The notes under the pieces are model-generated. The model did no database searches. It had not been told where the DNA came from and worked only from the letters and a program-made list of their open reading frames with translations. 64,000 nt of DNA from CAVWDU01 sp963753815. Lineage in GTDB: Bacteria; Pseudomonadota; Gammaproteobacteria; Pseudomonadales; Halieaceae. This document shows positions 35,266-44,112 of this stretch, piece after piece. Numbering within the stretch: position 1 is the first letter of the stretch; each line of letters begins with the position of its first letter. The stretch is from contig CAVWDU010000004.1 of NCBI GenBank assembly GCA_963753815.1, positions 992,001 to 1,056,000 on the forward strand, read 5' to 3'. A program made the position numbers and the translations under genes.

Positions 35266-36261
35266 CTAGCCCGCGTCCAGGCCGACGTTGTTCTTCGCCA
35301 GCACCTGCTCCGCGCGATAGCTGGAGCGCACAAAAACACCGGATACGACCTCGAGAAAACCCCGGGCCAGACCCGACTGCCGGTAACGCTCGAAGGCCTC
35401 CGGGGAGACATAACGCTCGACCGGCAGATGGTGCGCGGTGGGCTGCAGGTACTGGCCGAGAGTCAGTATATCGACAGCGGCCGCGCGCAGGTCGTCCATG
35501 CAGGCTTCGATCTCGTCATCCGTCTCCCCCAGCCCGAGCATGAGACTGGTTTTGGTGAGCACATCGGGCCGGTACTGCTTGGCGTGACGCAACACCGCCA
35601 GCGTCTGTTCGTACCCGGCGCGGGGGTCCCGCACGGGATGGGTAAGCCGGCGCACGGTTTCGACGTTCTGTGCAAACACCTCGATGCCGGAATCCAACAC
35701 GGTTTCAACATCAACCAGGTCACCGAGGAAATCGGGGGTAAGAGCCTCCACGGCAGTCTCGGGATTGGTCTCCTTGACCCGCCGGACACAGGCGGCATAG
35801 TGCGCCGCACCGCCGTCGGCGAGGTCATCCCGGTTGACCGAGGTCAGTACGACATACTTCAGGTTCATCAACGCCACCGAGCGGGCGGTGTTCTCAGGCT
35901 CCGCGGAATCCAGCCAGCCGCGCGGGTTCCCTGTATTGACCGCACAGAACCGGCAGGCCCGCGTACACACGTCACCCATGAGCATGATCGTGGCGGTACC
36001 GGCACTCCAGCATTCGCTCATGTTAGGGCATTTGGCCTCCTCGCAGACGGTCGCCAGTTGATGCCGGTGGACGATGTCCTTGACCGCGTCGTAGCGTTCA
36101 CCACCCTGCACCCGGATGCGCAGCCAATCGGGCTTGCGCCGGCGCGTCAGGGTGCCTGCCGAGGCCTTGATACCGTCCTTGATGGCGGTAATGCCGCGGT
36201 CGTTAGTGAACTTTTCCCCGCTGTGCACCTGCACGCTCGGGATAATCCGGCTGTCTGGCAT
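35266..36261 (-). CDS. lipA: Lipoyl synthase
   Basis: Radical SAM enzyme inserting sulfur into octanoylated lipoyl domains. Auxiliary cluster cysteines sit in CEEAKCPNMSEC and the SAM cluster in CTRACRFC. The open frame continues upstream to 36435, but ATG at 36261 gives 331 aa, close to E. coli LipA (321 aa), and a candidate promoter with a perfect TATAAT lies between the two, inside the longer version. No lipB is adjacent. Divergent from frdC. Confidence 0.94.
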   Translation of the reverse strand: MPDSRIIPSVQVHSGEKFTNDRGITAIKDGIKASAGTLTRRRKPDWLRIRVQGGERYDAVKDIVHRHQLATVCEEAKCPNMSECWSAGTATIMLMGDVCTRACRFCAVNTGNPRGWLDSAEPENTARSVALMNLKYVVLTSVNRDDLADGGAAHYAACVRRVKETNPETAVEALTPDFLGDLVDVETVLDSGIEVFAQNVETVRRLTHPVRDPRAGYEQTLAVLRHAKQYRPDVLTKTSLMLGLGETDDEIEACMDDLRAAAVDILTLGQYLQPTAHHLPVERYVSPEAFERYRQSGLARGFLEVVSGVFVRSSYRAEQVLAKNNVGLDAG

Positions 36262-36312
36262 ATCGCTTGTGACCCGTTTAAGGAAACCACCCTCGCTGGC
36301 GGCAGAGCCTGA

Positions 36313-36341
36313 ATTATAACCGAATCGACTGCCGATCATTA
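36313..36341 (-). promoter_or_regulatory. Candidate lipA promoter
   Basis: Minus-strand TATAAT at 36313-36318, with a weak TAATGA 17 bp upstream at 36336-36341. The start site near 36306 gives a 45-nt leader before ATG 36261 and excludes the longer open frame. Confidence 0.45.
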
Positions 36342-36350
36342 CCTTGAGCC

Positions 36351-37121
36351 ATGACAAGGTTCTCGGGACCCCGCCTGGTCTATCCTGCGTGCATGAAATC
36401 GATGATCGATCCCTGGCCCGCCCGTCTCGACGCACTGGAGAGTGGCAGTGGCGTACTGCTGCTGCTATTCATCTGGGCCCACATGTTCTTCGAATCCAGC
36501 ATTCTTCTCGGCGAGGAGGCGATGTTCCACGTTTCACGCATGTTCGAGGGGGAGCCGCTGCTGGGTGAACCGTACCCCCAGCTGGTATCCCTGGCTGCAT
36601 TGGCGGTTGGCCTGCTGCTGGTCATTCACGCGGTACTCGCCGTGCGCAAGTTTCCCGCCAGTTACCGGCAGTACAGCCGGCTGCACCAGCACCTGGGAAC
36701 CCTGCGTCATGGCGATTCCACCCTGTGGTACCTGCAGGTGATCACGGGTTTCGCCATGTTCTTTCTCGCCCCGGTACACCTTTATGTCGCTTTTGCACAG
36801 CCGGATCAGATCGGGCCCTATGCCTCGGCCGACAGGATCTGGAGCGATCGTTTCTGGATACTGTATGTATTGCTCCTGCTTGCGGTCCATGTCCATGCGG
36901 GCATCGGATTTTATCGACTGATGATGAAATGGGGCTGGTTCAGTGCGCAGCCGGACGCCCGTTTCCGCAAGCGCGTGCGCATCGCCATGTGGTGCATCAT
37001 CGGTTTCTATCTGTGCCTCGGTACTGCCTCACTGGTCACCTACATGGCCATTGGCCACGACCACGCCGACCGGGCGGGCGAACGCTACCTGCCCGCGGGC
37101 TACCGGGCCGGGGCACACTGA
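36351..37121 (+). CDS. frdC: Fumarate reductase/succinate dehydrogenase diheme cytochrome b subunit
   Basis: 256 aa, five-helix membrane anchor of the Wolinella type. Counting from ATG 36351, His lies at 44, 93, 143 and 182, exactly the four heme ligand positions I recall for W. succinogenes FrdC. E66, the menaquinol-site glutamate there, is also conserved (MFEGEPL). At position 180, where Wolinella has the E-pathway glutamate, this protein has His (LLAVHVHAGIGFYR). The first gene of frdCAB, divergent from lipA. It transfers electrons between quinone and the FrdAB head; direction cannot be fixed from sequence. Confidence 0.92.
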   Translation: MTRFSGPRLVYPACMKSMIDPWPARLDALESGSGVLLLLFIWAHMFFESSILLGEEAMFHVSRMFEGEPLLGEPYPQLVSLAALAVGLLLVIHAVLAVRKFPASYRQYSRLHQHLGTLRHGDSTLWYLQVITGFAMFFLAPVHLYVAFAQPDQIGPYASADRIWSDRFWILYVLLLLAVHVHAGIGFYRLMMKWGWFSAQPDARFRKRVRIAMWCIIGFYLCLGTASLVTYMAIGHDHADRAGERYLPAGYRAGAH

Positions 37122-37123
37122 CC

Positions 37124-39097
37124 GTGAAGATCGTCTACACGGACGTTCTTGTCGTCGGCGGCGGTCTGGCCGGGCTGCGCGTGGCCATCGGTGCCAAACG
37201 ACGCGGCTACGAGTGTGTTGTCCTCAGCCTGGTGCCCGCCAAGCGCTCGCACTCCGCGGCCGCGCAGGGCGGTATGCAGGCCAGCCTGGGCAATTGTCAC
37301 GGCGGGACCGGCGACAACGAGGACATACACTTCGCCGACACCGTGCGCGGCAGCGACTGGGGTGCCGACCAGCAGGTCGCCAGAATGTTCGCCCACGTTG
37401 CGCCGAAAGCGATCCGCGAGCTGGCGGCTTGGGGCGTACCGTGGAGCCGGGTGCGGGCGGGGGCACAGGAGATCACCGTCGACGGGCGGAAACAGCGGGT
37501 CACGGAATCCGGCGCCGCGCACGGACTGATCACCGCGCGGAACTTCGGGGGCACAGACAAGTGGCGTGCCAGCTACGTGTCAGACGGTACCGGTCACGCG
37601 ATGCTATACACCATGAGCAACCAGGCGATTGCCGCGCGTATCCCGGTGCATGAGCGGATGGAAGCCATAGCGCTCATTCACGCCGAGGGGCGCTGCCACG
37701 GCGCCATTGTCCGCAACCTGGTCAGTGGAGAACTACTGGCCTACGTCGCCCGTGCCACCTGCGTCGCCAGCGGTGGCTTCGGCCGCATCTACCGCGTCTC
37801 CACCAACGCCGTCATCAACGAGGGCATGGGGGCTGCGATCGCCCTGGAAACGGGGGTGGCTCGGCTCGGTAACATGGAGGCCGTACAGTTCCATCCCACT
37901 GGCATTTTCCCGGCAGGTATTCTGGTGACCGAAGGCTGTCGCGGCGACGGCGGGCTGTTGCTGGACGGGAATGAACATCGTTTCATGCCGGACTACGAAC
38001 CGGAAAAGCAGGAACTCGCTTCCCGCGACGTGGTATCGCGCCGCATGGAGGAGCACATCGCGGCGGGGCACGGTGCTCACAGCCGGTTTGGCGATCACCT
38101 GTGGCTGGATATCCGCCTGCTCGGACGCAAGCACATCGATAGCCGCTTGCGGGAGGTCAAGGAGATTTGCCGCTATTTCCTCGGGATCGACCCGGTGGAG
38201 GCACTCATCCCCGTTCGACCGGCGCAACACTATTCCATGGGTGGAATCCGCACCGACGTCCACGGCCAGAGCCCGCACCTGGCGGGTCTGTTTGCTGCTG
38301 GCGAGGCGGCCTGCTGGGACCTGCACGGGTTCAATCGGCTGGGGGGCAATTCTGTTGCCGAGACCGTGGTAGCGGGCATGATCGTTGGCGAAACCATCGC
38401 CGATTTCTGTGACTCCGAGGCGGGCAACCTGCAGATTTCGACCGCCCTGGTAAACGAGACAGGCGATCGCGAACGTGCCCGGTTGCAGCAGATCGCCGAG
38501 GGTAATGGCACGGAAAGTGCCTTCGAGCTGATGCGCCAGATGCAGGAAGTGATGACCGCACAGGTAGGTATTTTTCGCCACGGTGACGCGTTGCAGGAGG
38601 CGGTTGACACCCTTGAACAACTGCTGGTGCGAAGTCGCGCCATCGGCCTGCGTTCCAGTGTGGCCGGTGCAAGCCCGGAACTGGTCGCCGCCTACCGGGT
38701 CCGGCGGATGCTGAAACTCGCCCTGTGTGTGGCGGCCGGCGCCCTGCGCCGCACCGAGAGTCGCGGCGCGCACTACCGTGCGGATTTTCCCCGCCGCGAT
38801 GACCACCAGTGGCTCTCCCGCACCCTGGCGCGCTGGCCACATCACGATGCCGGCGCCCCGGAACTGTCACCCGAGCCACTGGATGTCCGGCAGATGGAAC
38901 TGCCGCCGGGGTGGCGCGGCTACGGTGCCCGGGATTACATCGAGCACCCCGACAGCAACCCGCGTGCCAGGCAGATCAATACCCTGGAGACAAGCCTGGC
39001 CGATCAGGGTTCGCTGGCGCGACAGGAGGCAGTGATGCCTTACCTGCACCTGCTCCCAGCGTCGTTTCGTCGCCCCAACGACCGCATGACAGGATAG
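37124..39097 (+). CDS. frdA: Fumarate reductase/succinate dehydrogenase flavoprotein subunit
   Basis: 657 aa from the GTG at 37124, 2 bp after frdC; the frame is open further upstream inside frdC but lacks similarity there. The N-terminal dinucleotide fold DVLVVGGGLAGLRVAIGA, the covalent FAD histidine H43 in KRSHSAAAQGG, and the substrate-site region HPTGIFPAGILVTEG are clear. The length equals that of Wolinella FrdA (656 aa) rather than the shorter E. coli SdhA, consistent with the diheme anchor. It oxidises succinate or reduces fumarate. Confidence 0.95.
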   Translation: MKIVYTDVLVVGGGLAGLRVAIGAKRRGYECVVLSLVPAKRSHSAAAQGGMQASLGNCHGGTGDNEDIHFADTVRGSDWGADQQVARMFAHVAPKAIRELAAWGVPWSRVRAGAQEITVDGRKQRVTESGAAHGLITARNFGGTDKWRASYVSDGTGHAMLYTMSNQAIAARIPVHERMEAIALIHAEGRCHGAIVRNLVSGELLAYVARATCVASGGFGRIYRVSTNAVINEGMGAAIALETGVARLGNMEAVQFHPTGIFPAGILVTEGCRGDGGLLLDGNEHRFMPDYEPEKQELASRDVVSRRMEEHIAAGHGAHSRFGDHLWLDIRLLGRKHIDSRLREVKEICRYFLGIDPVEALIPVRPAQHYSMGGIRTDVHGQSPHLAGLFAAGEAACWDLHGFNRLGGNSVAETVVAGMIVGETIADFCDSEAGNLQISTALVNETGDRERARLQQIAEGNGTESAFELMRQMQEVMTAQVGIFRHGDALQEAVDTLEQLLVRSRAIGLRSSVAGASPELVAAYRVRRMLKLALCVAAGALRRTESRGAHYRADFPRRDDHQWLSRTLARWPHHDAGAPELSPEPLDVRQMELPPGWRGYGARDYIEHPDSNPRARQINTLETSLADQGSLARQEAVMPYLHLLPASFRRPNDRMTG

Positions 39098-39099
39098 AC

Positions 39100-39840
39100 A
39101 TGAACGACGTTATAGCCAGTACAGCAAGGTCGCTTCATATCCGGATACTGCGCCACACGCCGGGGTCCGGGACTGCCGGCTGGCAGACCTTCCCGGTCGT
39201 GGAGACAGACACCATGACGCTGTTCCTCGCATTGAGCGAGATTCGGGAGCAACAAGACCCCTCCCTGCAGTTCGACTTCGTCTGTCGCGCGGGCATTTGC
39301 GGCAGCTGCGGCATGATGATCAATGGCCGACCGGGCCTGGCCTGTCGGACACTGACCCGGGACCTGCCGGACATCATCAGTCTCGCACCGCTGCCTGCGT
39401 TCGAGCTGATTGGAGACCTCTCGGTCAATACCGGCAAATGGATGCGCGGCATGTCCGAGGCGCTGGAGACCTGGGTGCATGACCAGGGCCTCGCAGACGC
39501 CAACATCGATGCGCTGGAGGACAGGATGGACCCCGACCTGGCAGACCAGATTTACGAACTCGAACGCTGTATCGAATGCGGCTGCTGCATCGCCGCCTGT
39601 GGCACCGCGCAGATGCACGCGGATTTCGTCGGCGCTGTGGGGCTCAACCAGATAGCGCGCTTCCGGCTCGACCCGCGCGACCAGCGCAGCGACGAGGATT
39701 TCTACGCGCTGGTGGGCACCGAAGACGGTGTGTTCGGCTGCATGACCTTACTCGGTTGCGAAGACTACTGCCCCAAAGACCTGCCACTCGCCGCACAGAT
39801 CGCCTTTCTTCGCCGCCGGATGGTTGCAACAGCGGGGTAG
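39100..39840 (+). CDS. frdB: Fumarate reductase/succinate dehydrogenase iron-sulfur subunit
   Basis: 246 aa from ATG 39100, 2 bp after frdA. [2Fe-2S] ligands: C62, C67, C70, C82 (CRAGICGSCGMM...LAC). The C-terminal half carries CIECGCCIAAC and CMTLLGCEDYCPKDLPL for the [4Fe-4S] and [3Fe-4S] clusters. The segment DFVGAVGLNQIARFRLDPRD is very close to the Wolinella-type subunit as I remember it. Last gene of frdCAB, convergent with the endonuclease gene 9 bp away. Confidence 0.95.
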   Translation: MNDVIASTARSLHIRILRHTPGSGTAGWQTFPVVETDTMTLFLALSEIREQQDPSLQFDFVCRAGICGSCGMMINGRPGLACRTLTRDLPDIISLAPLPAFELIGDLSVNTGKWMRGMSEALETWVHDQGLADANIDALEDRMDPDLADQIYELERCIECGCCIAACGTAQMHADFVGAVGLNQIARFRLDPRDQRSDEDFYALVGTEDGVFGCMTLLGCEDYCPKDLPLAAQIAFLRRRMVATAG

Positions 39841-39849
39841 CCCGCTTCG

Positions 39850-40572
39850 CTAAGCGCCCTTCCACATGGCCCGTACCCGCCGCTTTTCCTTGTCGATGTT
39901 CTTGCCGACCAGCCGCTGCCAGAGCTTGATACCGACGTAGCGTTCAACGAGTTCCGTGGCAACACGGTAGCTCTTGAGAGGCCCGGTCTTGTTGATGTTG
40001 GGAATCATGAAGGACCACATCCGCAGGGTGCCCCGGTGATTCTCCGTCAGCACGGACTTGAAGAAGCCGTGGGGAACAGGGACAGACACCTTGTTGTCAT
40101 CGGCGGTGCCAATCGCTTCCACCGGCTTGTCGAAATCGAACACCGGCCCACTGATCACATAAGTTTCGTACACGGACTCGTCCGCGTCCAGCCGGCGAAC
40201 CTGCTCCTCCAGTTCACGCCAGATACCGCGATTGAAACCGGGGCGCATCGGCGCCATGTTCGAGAGCAGGAAGGTTTCACTATTCTGGATCTCGGCCTCT
40301 CGCTTGTTGGCACTGGCCACGAGATGACCGCGGTGATAGCCCGAGGCGCTGTAATCGACCAGGTCGGCGCGAAAGTTTTCCGGCACCCGGTAATCGGGGC
40401 GAAAGTTATCTGCCCGCGAGACCTCCGGGTTGGCACGATCGACTATTTCCAACGCCCATTTCGCCTGCCTGAAGTAATACGAATAACCCAGCACATAGTG
40501 GCGATTGAACAGTATCTGGTCCGCGGCGGGCATACCGTAGCGGGTTTCGAAACGCAGGCTTGGAATATCCAT
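39850..40572 (-). CDS. DNA/RNA non-specific endonuclease (NUC1 family)
   Basis: 240 aa from ATG 40572 (alternative starts at 40584 and 40665). Family core: SGYHRGHLVASANK, where the usual DRGH motif reads HRGH (H80-R-G-H83), so the catalytic His is kept but the Asp is replaced. The metal-ligand region LLSNMAPMRPGFNRGIWRELE keeps the expected asparagines N105 and N114. No signal peptide is evident in the sequence, unlike secreted family members. Role unknown. Confidence 0.85.
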   Translation of the reverse strand: MDIPSLRFETRYGMPAADQILFNRHYVLGYSYYFRQAKWALEIVDRANPEVSRADNFRPDYRVPENFRADLVDYSASGYHRGHLVASANKREAEIQNSETFLLSNMAPMRPGFNRGIWRELEEQVRRLDADESVYETYVISGPVFDFDKPVEAIGTADDNKVSVPVPHGFFKSVLTENHRGTLRMWSFMIPNINKTGPLKSYRVATELVERYVGIKLWQRLVGKNIDKEKRRVRAMWKGA

Positions 40573-40661
40573 GGCCACAAGCATAGCAAATGCGCCCGTA
40601 CAGCGTTCGTGACGCGTGGCGGCCACGGCCGGCGGGATGCGGGTAAAACCCGCGGTCGCCC

Positions 40662-41780
40662 TCATGCGGCATGTTCAGCCACCTCGTCGCGAACCCGCTC
40701 TGCCAGCGCCAGGCATGCCGTCAGCCCGGGAGACTCGATACCGTGCAGACTGCAAAACCCCGGGATTCCGTGATCACCCGGACCCAGCAGCAGGAAATCC
40801 CGGGCTTCGTCGCCCCGGCCCGACAGTTTCGGCCGTATCCCGGTGTAGCCAGGTTGCAGCCGATCGCGCTCCAGGCCCGGATAATAACGCTCAATCGCTG
40901 CCAGGAAAGCCCCCCTGGTTGAGGTGTCGAAGCGGTAATCCGGAACCTCGACCCAGGCCACATCGGGGCCGAAACGAACCTGTCCGGCGAGATCGATAGT
41001 GGCGTGAATACCGAGCCCCCCCGGCTCTGGCAGCGGGTAGACGAGATGACTAAACGGTGAGATGCCGGAGTAGGTGTAGTAGTGCCCCTTGGCGTAGTAC
41101 TGGGCGGGCATATGGTCGTGTGACCAACCTGAGAGCCGCGACCCCACCGCCCTCGCGTCCAGACCCGCCGCATTGACGACAATCCGGGCGGCGATTTCCG
41201 TCTCGGCGGCACCGCCGACGGTCAACCTGTGCAGTCCCGACTGCCTGAGCCGACCTTCAAGCAGTGGGCTGCAGAGCACCACGTGACCACCGTGACTCTC
41301 GAGATCCCCCTGCAGCGACAACATCAACTGGTGCGAATCGATAATGCCGGACGATGGCGAGTACAGACCTCCGGCGGCATGCACTTGCGGCTCCCGTTCG
41401 GTGACCTCGGCGGGGCCGAGGTTACAGAGGTCGGTCACACCGGAACGTTCGGCCGTTGACTTCAGTGCGGCCAACCGGCCCAGACTGCTTTCGTCACCCG
41501 CGACAATGAGTTTTCCGCAGCGTCGGTAAGCAACGCCGTGGGACTCGGCATAGGCATACAGCAAAGATCGCCCCCGCACGCAGGTGACGGCTTTCAGTGA
41601 ACCGGGGGAATAATAGATTCCCGCGTGAATCACCTCCGAGTTCCGACTGGAAGTCTCTTCGCCGATGCTCCCGTTGCGTTCGAGGACCACCGTTTCCATT
41701 CCTGCAGCCGAGAGGGCCCTAGCGACAGCAAGCCCGACCACACCCGCGCCGATCACCACAGCATCGGTCGTGTCGTTCAT
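40662..41780 (-). CDS. FAD-dependent oxidoreductase, L-2-hydroxyglutarate oxidase-like
   Basis: 372 aa from ATG 41780. DAVVIGAGVVGLAVARALS is the N-terminal FAD-binding motif; SSRNSEVIHAGIYYSPGSLKA is a strong LhgO-family signature, and GLGIHATIDLAGQVRFGPDV and the C-terminal GIESPGLTACLALAERV agree. LhgO enzymes oxidise L-2-hydroxyglutarate to 2-oxoglutarate, passing electrons to the membrane quinone pool; related members act on other 2-hydroxy or amino acids. It follows the MscS-type gene by 4 bp. Confidence 0.85.
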   Translation of the reverse strand: MNDTTDAVVIGAGVVGLAVARALSAAGMETVVLERNGSIGEETSSRNSEVIHAGIYYSPGSLKAVTCVRGRSLLYAYAESHGVAYRRCGKLIVAGDESSLGRLAALKSTAERSGVTDLCNLGPAEVTEREPQVHAAGGLYSPSSGIIDSHQLMLSLQGDLESHGGHVVLCSPLLEGRLRQSGLHRLTVGGAAETEIAARIVVNAAGLDARAVGSRLSGWSHDHMPAQYYAKGHYYTYSGISPFSHLVYPLPEPGGLGIHATIDLAGQVRFGPDVAWVEVPDYRFDTSTRGAFLAAIERYYPGLERDRLQPGYTGIRPKLSGRGDEARDFLLLGPGDHGIPGFCSLHGIESPGLTACLALAERVRDEVAEHAA

Positions 41781-41784
41781 CACC

Positions 41785-43185
41785 TCATTCCCGGGGCGCG
41801 TTTTCATCCAACAGATTATTGCCGACACCGGTGGCGTCAGCCTCCGCTCTCACCTGTGCCAGCGCCGCCGCTTCCGGACTGGTTTCGTCCTCGAAAGCGG
41901 CCCGATCGATGCGCTCGGCCGGTGTCGCGGGTTGAACCGAGCCCGCAGCCTCACCCGCCCTCTCGTCGTCTGCAAGCGGCCGGCTACCGCCTTGCAGGTT
42001 GACCCGGTAAATGGGCTCCGGCATATCGAAGCCCGCCTGCTCATAGGCGAGCTTCACGCGGCTGATCGCCTCGCTTCGGACCGTGCTGTAGTTCGACTCG
42101 CGTTGGTCCAGCCAGGCGGAGAAGCGCAGCGACACGTTGGAATCTCCCAGCGTATCGATCTGGCCAAGCGGCGGTGGGTCGGATAGCACACCGTGGACTT
42201 CGCCCAGGGTTTGGCGACCCAGCACAACGGCCGCCGACAGGTTGACGTCGGTCCCCACACCCACGGTGAAGGAAAACCGGCGCCGGGGGTTGCGACTGAA
42301 GTTGGTGATGATGCCCTTGTACACCACCGCGTTGGGAATGCGGATATGGTTACCGTCGAAGGTCATGAGCAGTGTCGCCCTTGAAGTCAGGCGCAGGACC
42401 AGGCCCTCGTTACCCTGGATGATGACGTGGTCGTTGGGCGCGAACGGCTGGCGCAGGCTCAGGAGAATACTGGCAATAAAGTTCTCCACCGTGTCGCGAA
42501 TGGCAAACCCCACCGCCAGCCCTGCCAGGCCCAGGGCACCCAGCACCGAACCCAGGATAGAGGTGGCATCGGCGACCTCCAGGGCCACGATCAGTCCAAT
42601 CAGCGTAATCGCGATGCGCACCAGCAACCGGAAGAGATCGCCGATGAAAACATTCGGAGCAACCCGGTCGAAAATGCCGCGCCCCTCGGTCAACCAGCGA
42701 CCCAGCAGCCAGAATACGATGAAGATAACCAGTGCGACACCCAGCAGTGGCAGGAACTGCAGCACCTCGCTGGCGCGGCCGGCGAGTTTGGTCCATGCGA
42801 GGTCCAGCTTGCGTGACACATCCTGGTCATACACCAGTTCGTTCTGCACACTGACGACGTCAGCGGTCCGTGCTGCGACTTCCAGAGCTCGCTCCTCCGC
42901 TTCGCGCTCGAACACTTCTCCACTGAGTGTCACCACGCCTTCCGAGACGTCGACCGAGACTGACTCGAGGCCATCGAGGCTGGCAAAAATACTGGTCAGC
43001 CGCGCTTCGATCTGTCGATCGAGATCGGGACTCGACTCGGCTGATATCGTGGTCGTTGGTGCAACCTCTTCCTGGGCAACGGTGACAGCAGGTGCAAGCA
43101 GGGCCACGATGAGAGACAGGACGAGCACCAGCACGGGCGCACCGTAAGCGGTGCCGCTGCCGGTCCGGGCGATTGGGTGGCGCAT
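41785..43185 (-). CDS. BON-domain mechanosensitive (MscS-like) channel
   Basis: 466 aa. A signal peptide or first helix (about 11-37), then a periplasmic BON domain (LESVSVDVSEGVVTLSGEVF) and a membrane region. The MscS core is seen in GLAGLAVGFAIRDTVENFIASI (pore helix) and PFAPNDHVIIQGNEGLVLRLTSRATLL, followed by IRIPNAVVYKGIITNFSRNPRRR. The cytoplasmic C-terminus is Ala/Glu-rich. BON domains bind surfaces or phospholipids; with MscS this suggests osmotic-shock release linked to envelope sensing. First gene of a unit with the LhgO-like gene. Confidence 0.9.
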   Translation of the reverse strand: MRHPIARTGSGTAYGAPVLVLVLSLIVALLAPAVTVAQEEVAPTTTISAESSPDLDRQIEARLTSIFASLDGLESVSVDVSEGVVTLSGEVFEREAEERALEVAARTADVVSVQNELVYDQDVSRKLDLAWTKLAGRASEVLQFLPLLGVALVIFIVFWLLGRWLTEGRGIFDRVAPNVFIGDLFRLLVRIAITLIGLIVALEVADATSILGSVLGALGLAGLAVGFAIRDTVENFIASILLSLRQPFAPNDHVIIQGNEGLVLRLTSRATLLMTFDGNHIRIPNAVVYKGIITNFSRNPRRRFSFTVGVGTDVNLSAAVVLGRQTLGEVHGVLSDPPPLGQIDTLGDSNVSLRFSAWLDQRESNYSTVRSEAISRVKLAYEQAGFDMPEPIYRVNLQGGSRPLADDERAGEAAGSVQPATPAERIDRAAFEDETSPEAAALAQVRAEADATGVGNNLLDENAPRE

Positions 43186-43485
43186 GGGGTTAGCCTCCGG
43201 TGGTCATGGTGTGTCTGTCGAATCAGCTCCCGAGCTGTGGGAAGCTGGCGGCTCACGGCGTAACAGGACTTGCGGCCGGCTCTCATTTTCTGCCGCCCCC
43301 TCCCTTGCGACGAGTCGCTATTATGCCACTATGTGCGATTGACGGCGTCGCGGTTACAGGTGCGCGCCCGGCCCCGCTGTCGCCGCCACCGCGCAGTCTG
43401 GGGCACAGCGGCTCCGCGCATTTAACGACGGTGCCCGCGGGCGACGGGTTTGTCCACGTCCACACGGATGCAGCGGGAGTTAGCT
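43186..43485. other. Divergent intergenic region between mscS-like gene and creA (300 bp)
   Basis: No gene is supported. It should hold promoters for both genes. The only suggestive element is minus-strand TGGCATAAT (extended -10 form) near 43320-43328, about 135 nt before the channel gene start. Confidence 0.4.
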
Positions 43486-44043
43486 ATGGCAATTTTTTTT
43501 CGGCAGGCAGTCAGCAGGCCCGATGGACGTGACCGGCACCGCTCGGTGTACTGTGCCCTGCCGCTACTGGCAGCAATCAGCGCGGTGACAGCATCCGGCC
43601 TGGCGGCCCGGGACGAAATCGGCGACGTGGATACGCGTTTTCGGCTCTTCAGCCCGGATGATTCCATTCGTATCCTCGCCTTCGACGACCCCAAAGTCGA
43701 GGGCATTGCCTGCTATCTGAGCCGGGCCCGGAAAGGCGGTTATTCGGGGGCCCTGGGCCTCGCAGAGGACACCTCGGACGCATCCATCGACTGCCGGCGC
43801 ACGGGTAAAGTCAGGTTCCGGGAGAAATTTCGCAATGGGGAGAGTGTTTTCAGCGAGCGCAGGTCACTGATTTTCAAGCAGCTGCGGGTGGTCCGCTTCT
43901 GCGACCCGGATCGCAATGTCCTGGTCTATATGGCCTACAGCGAACGCGTGATAGAGGGTTCACCCAACAACTCGGTCTCCGCCGTACCCTTGAACGACCC
44001 CGCGGGTGACCAGGGTCCGAACTGCGCAAGCTTCAGTTCGTGA
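43486..44043 (+). CDS. creA: CreA family protein
   Basis: 185 aa from ATG 43486, chosen because GGGAG lies 8-12 nt upstream; starts at 43450 (TTG) and 43468 (ATG) would be longer. A hydrophobic signal-like segment (SVYCALPLLAAISAVTASGLAA) is followed by the CreA core: IRILAFDDPKVEGIACYLSRARKGG, SGALGLAEDTSDASIDCR and VFSERRSLIFKQLRVVRFCD. The family is periplasmic and of unknown function. Convergent with oadB. Confidence 0.9.
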   Translation: MAIFFRQAVSRPDGRDRHRSVYCALPLLAAISAVTASGLAARDEIGDVDTRFRLFSPDDSIRILAFDDPKVEGIACYLSRARKGGYSGALGLAEDTSDASIDCRRTGKVRFREKFRNGESVFSERRSLIFKQLRVVRFCDPDRNVLVYMAYSERVIEGSPNNSVSAVPLNDPAGDQGPNCASFSS

Positions 44044-44112
44044 ACCACGGCGTAGTCACACGCCGCCACACAGACACGCGGCACGGTCGGGTTGGATACA
44101 ACGGGGATGGGC

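Noticed and set aside
36262..36435. Longer N-terminus of lipA
   Set aside because: It would cross the frdC start and include a candidate promoter; the shorter form has the normal LipA length.
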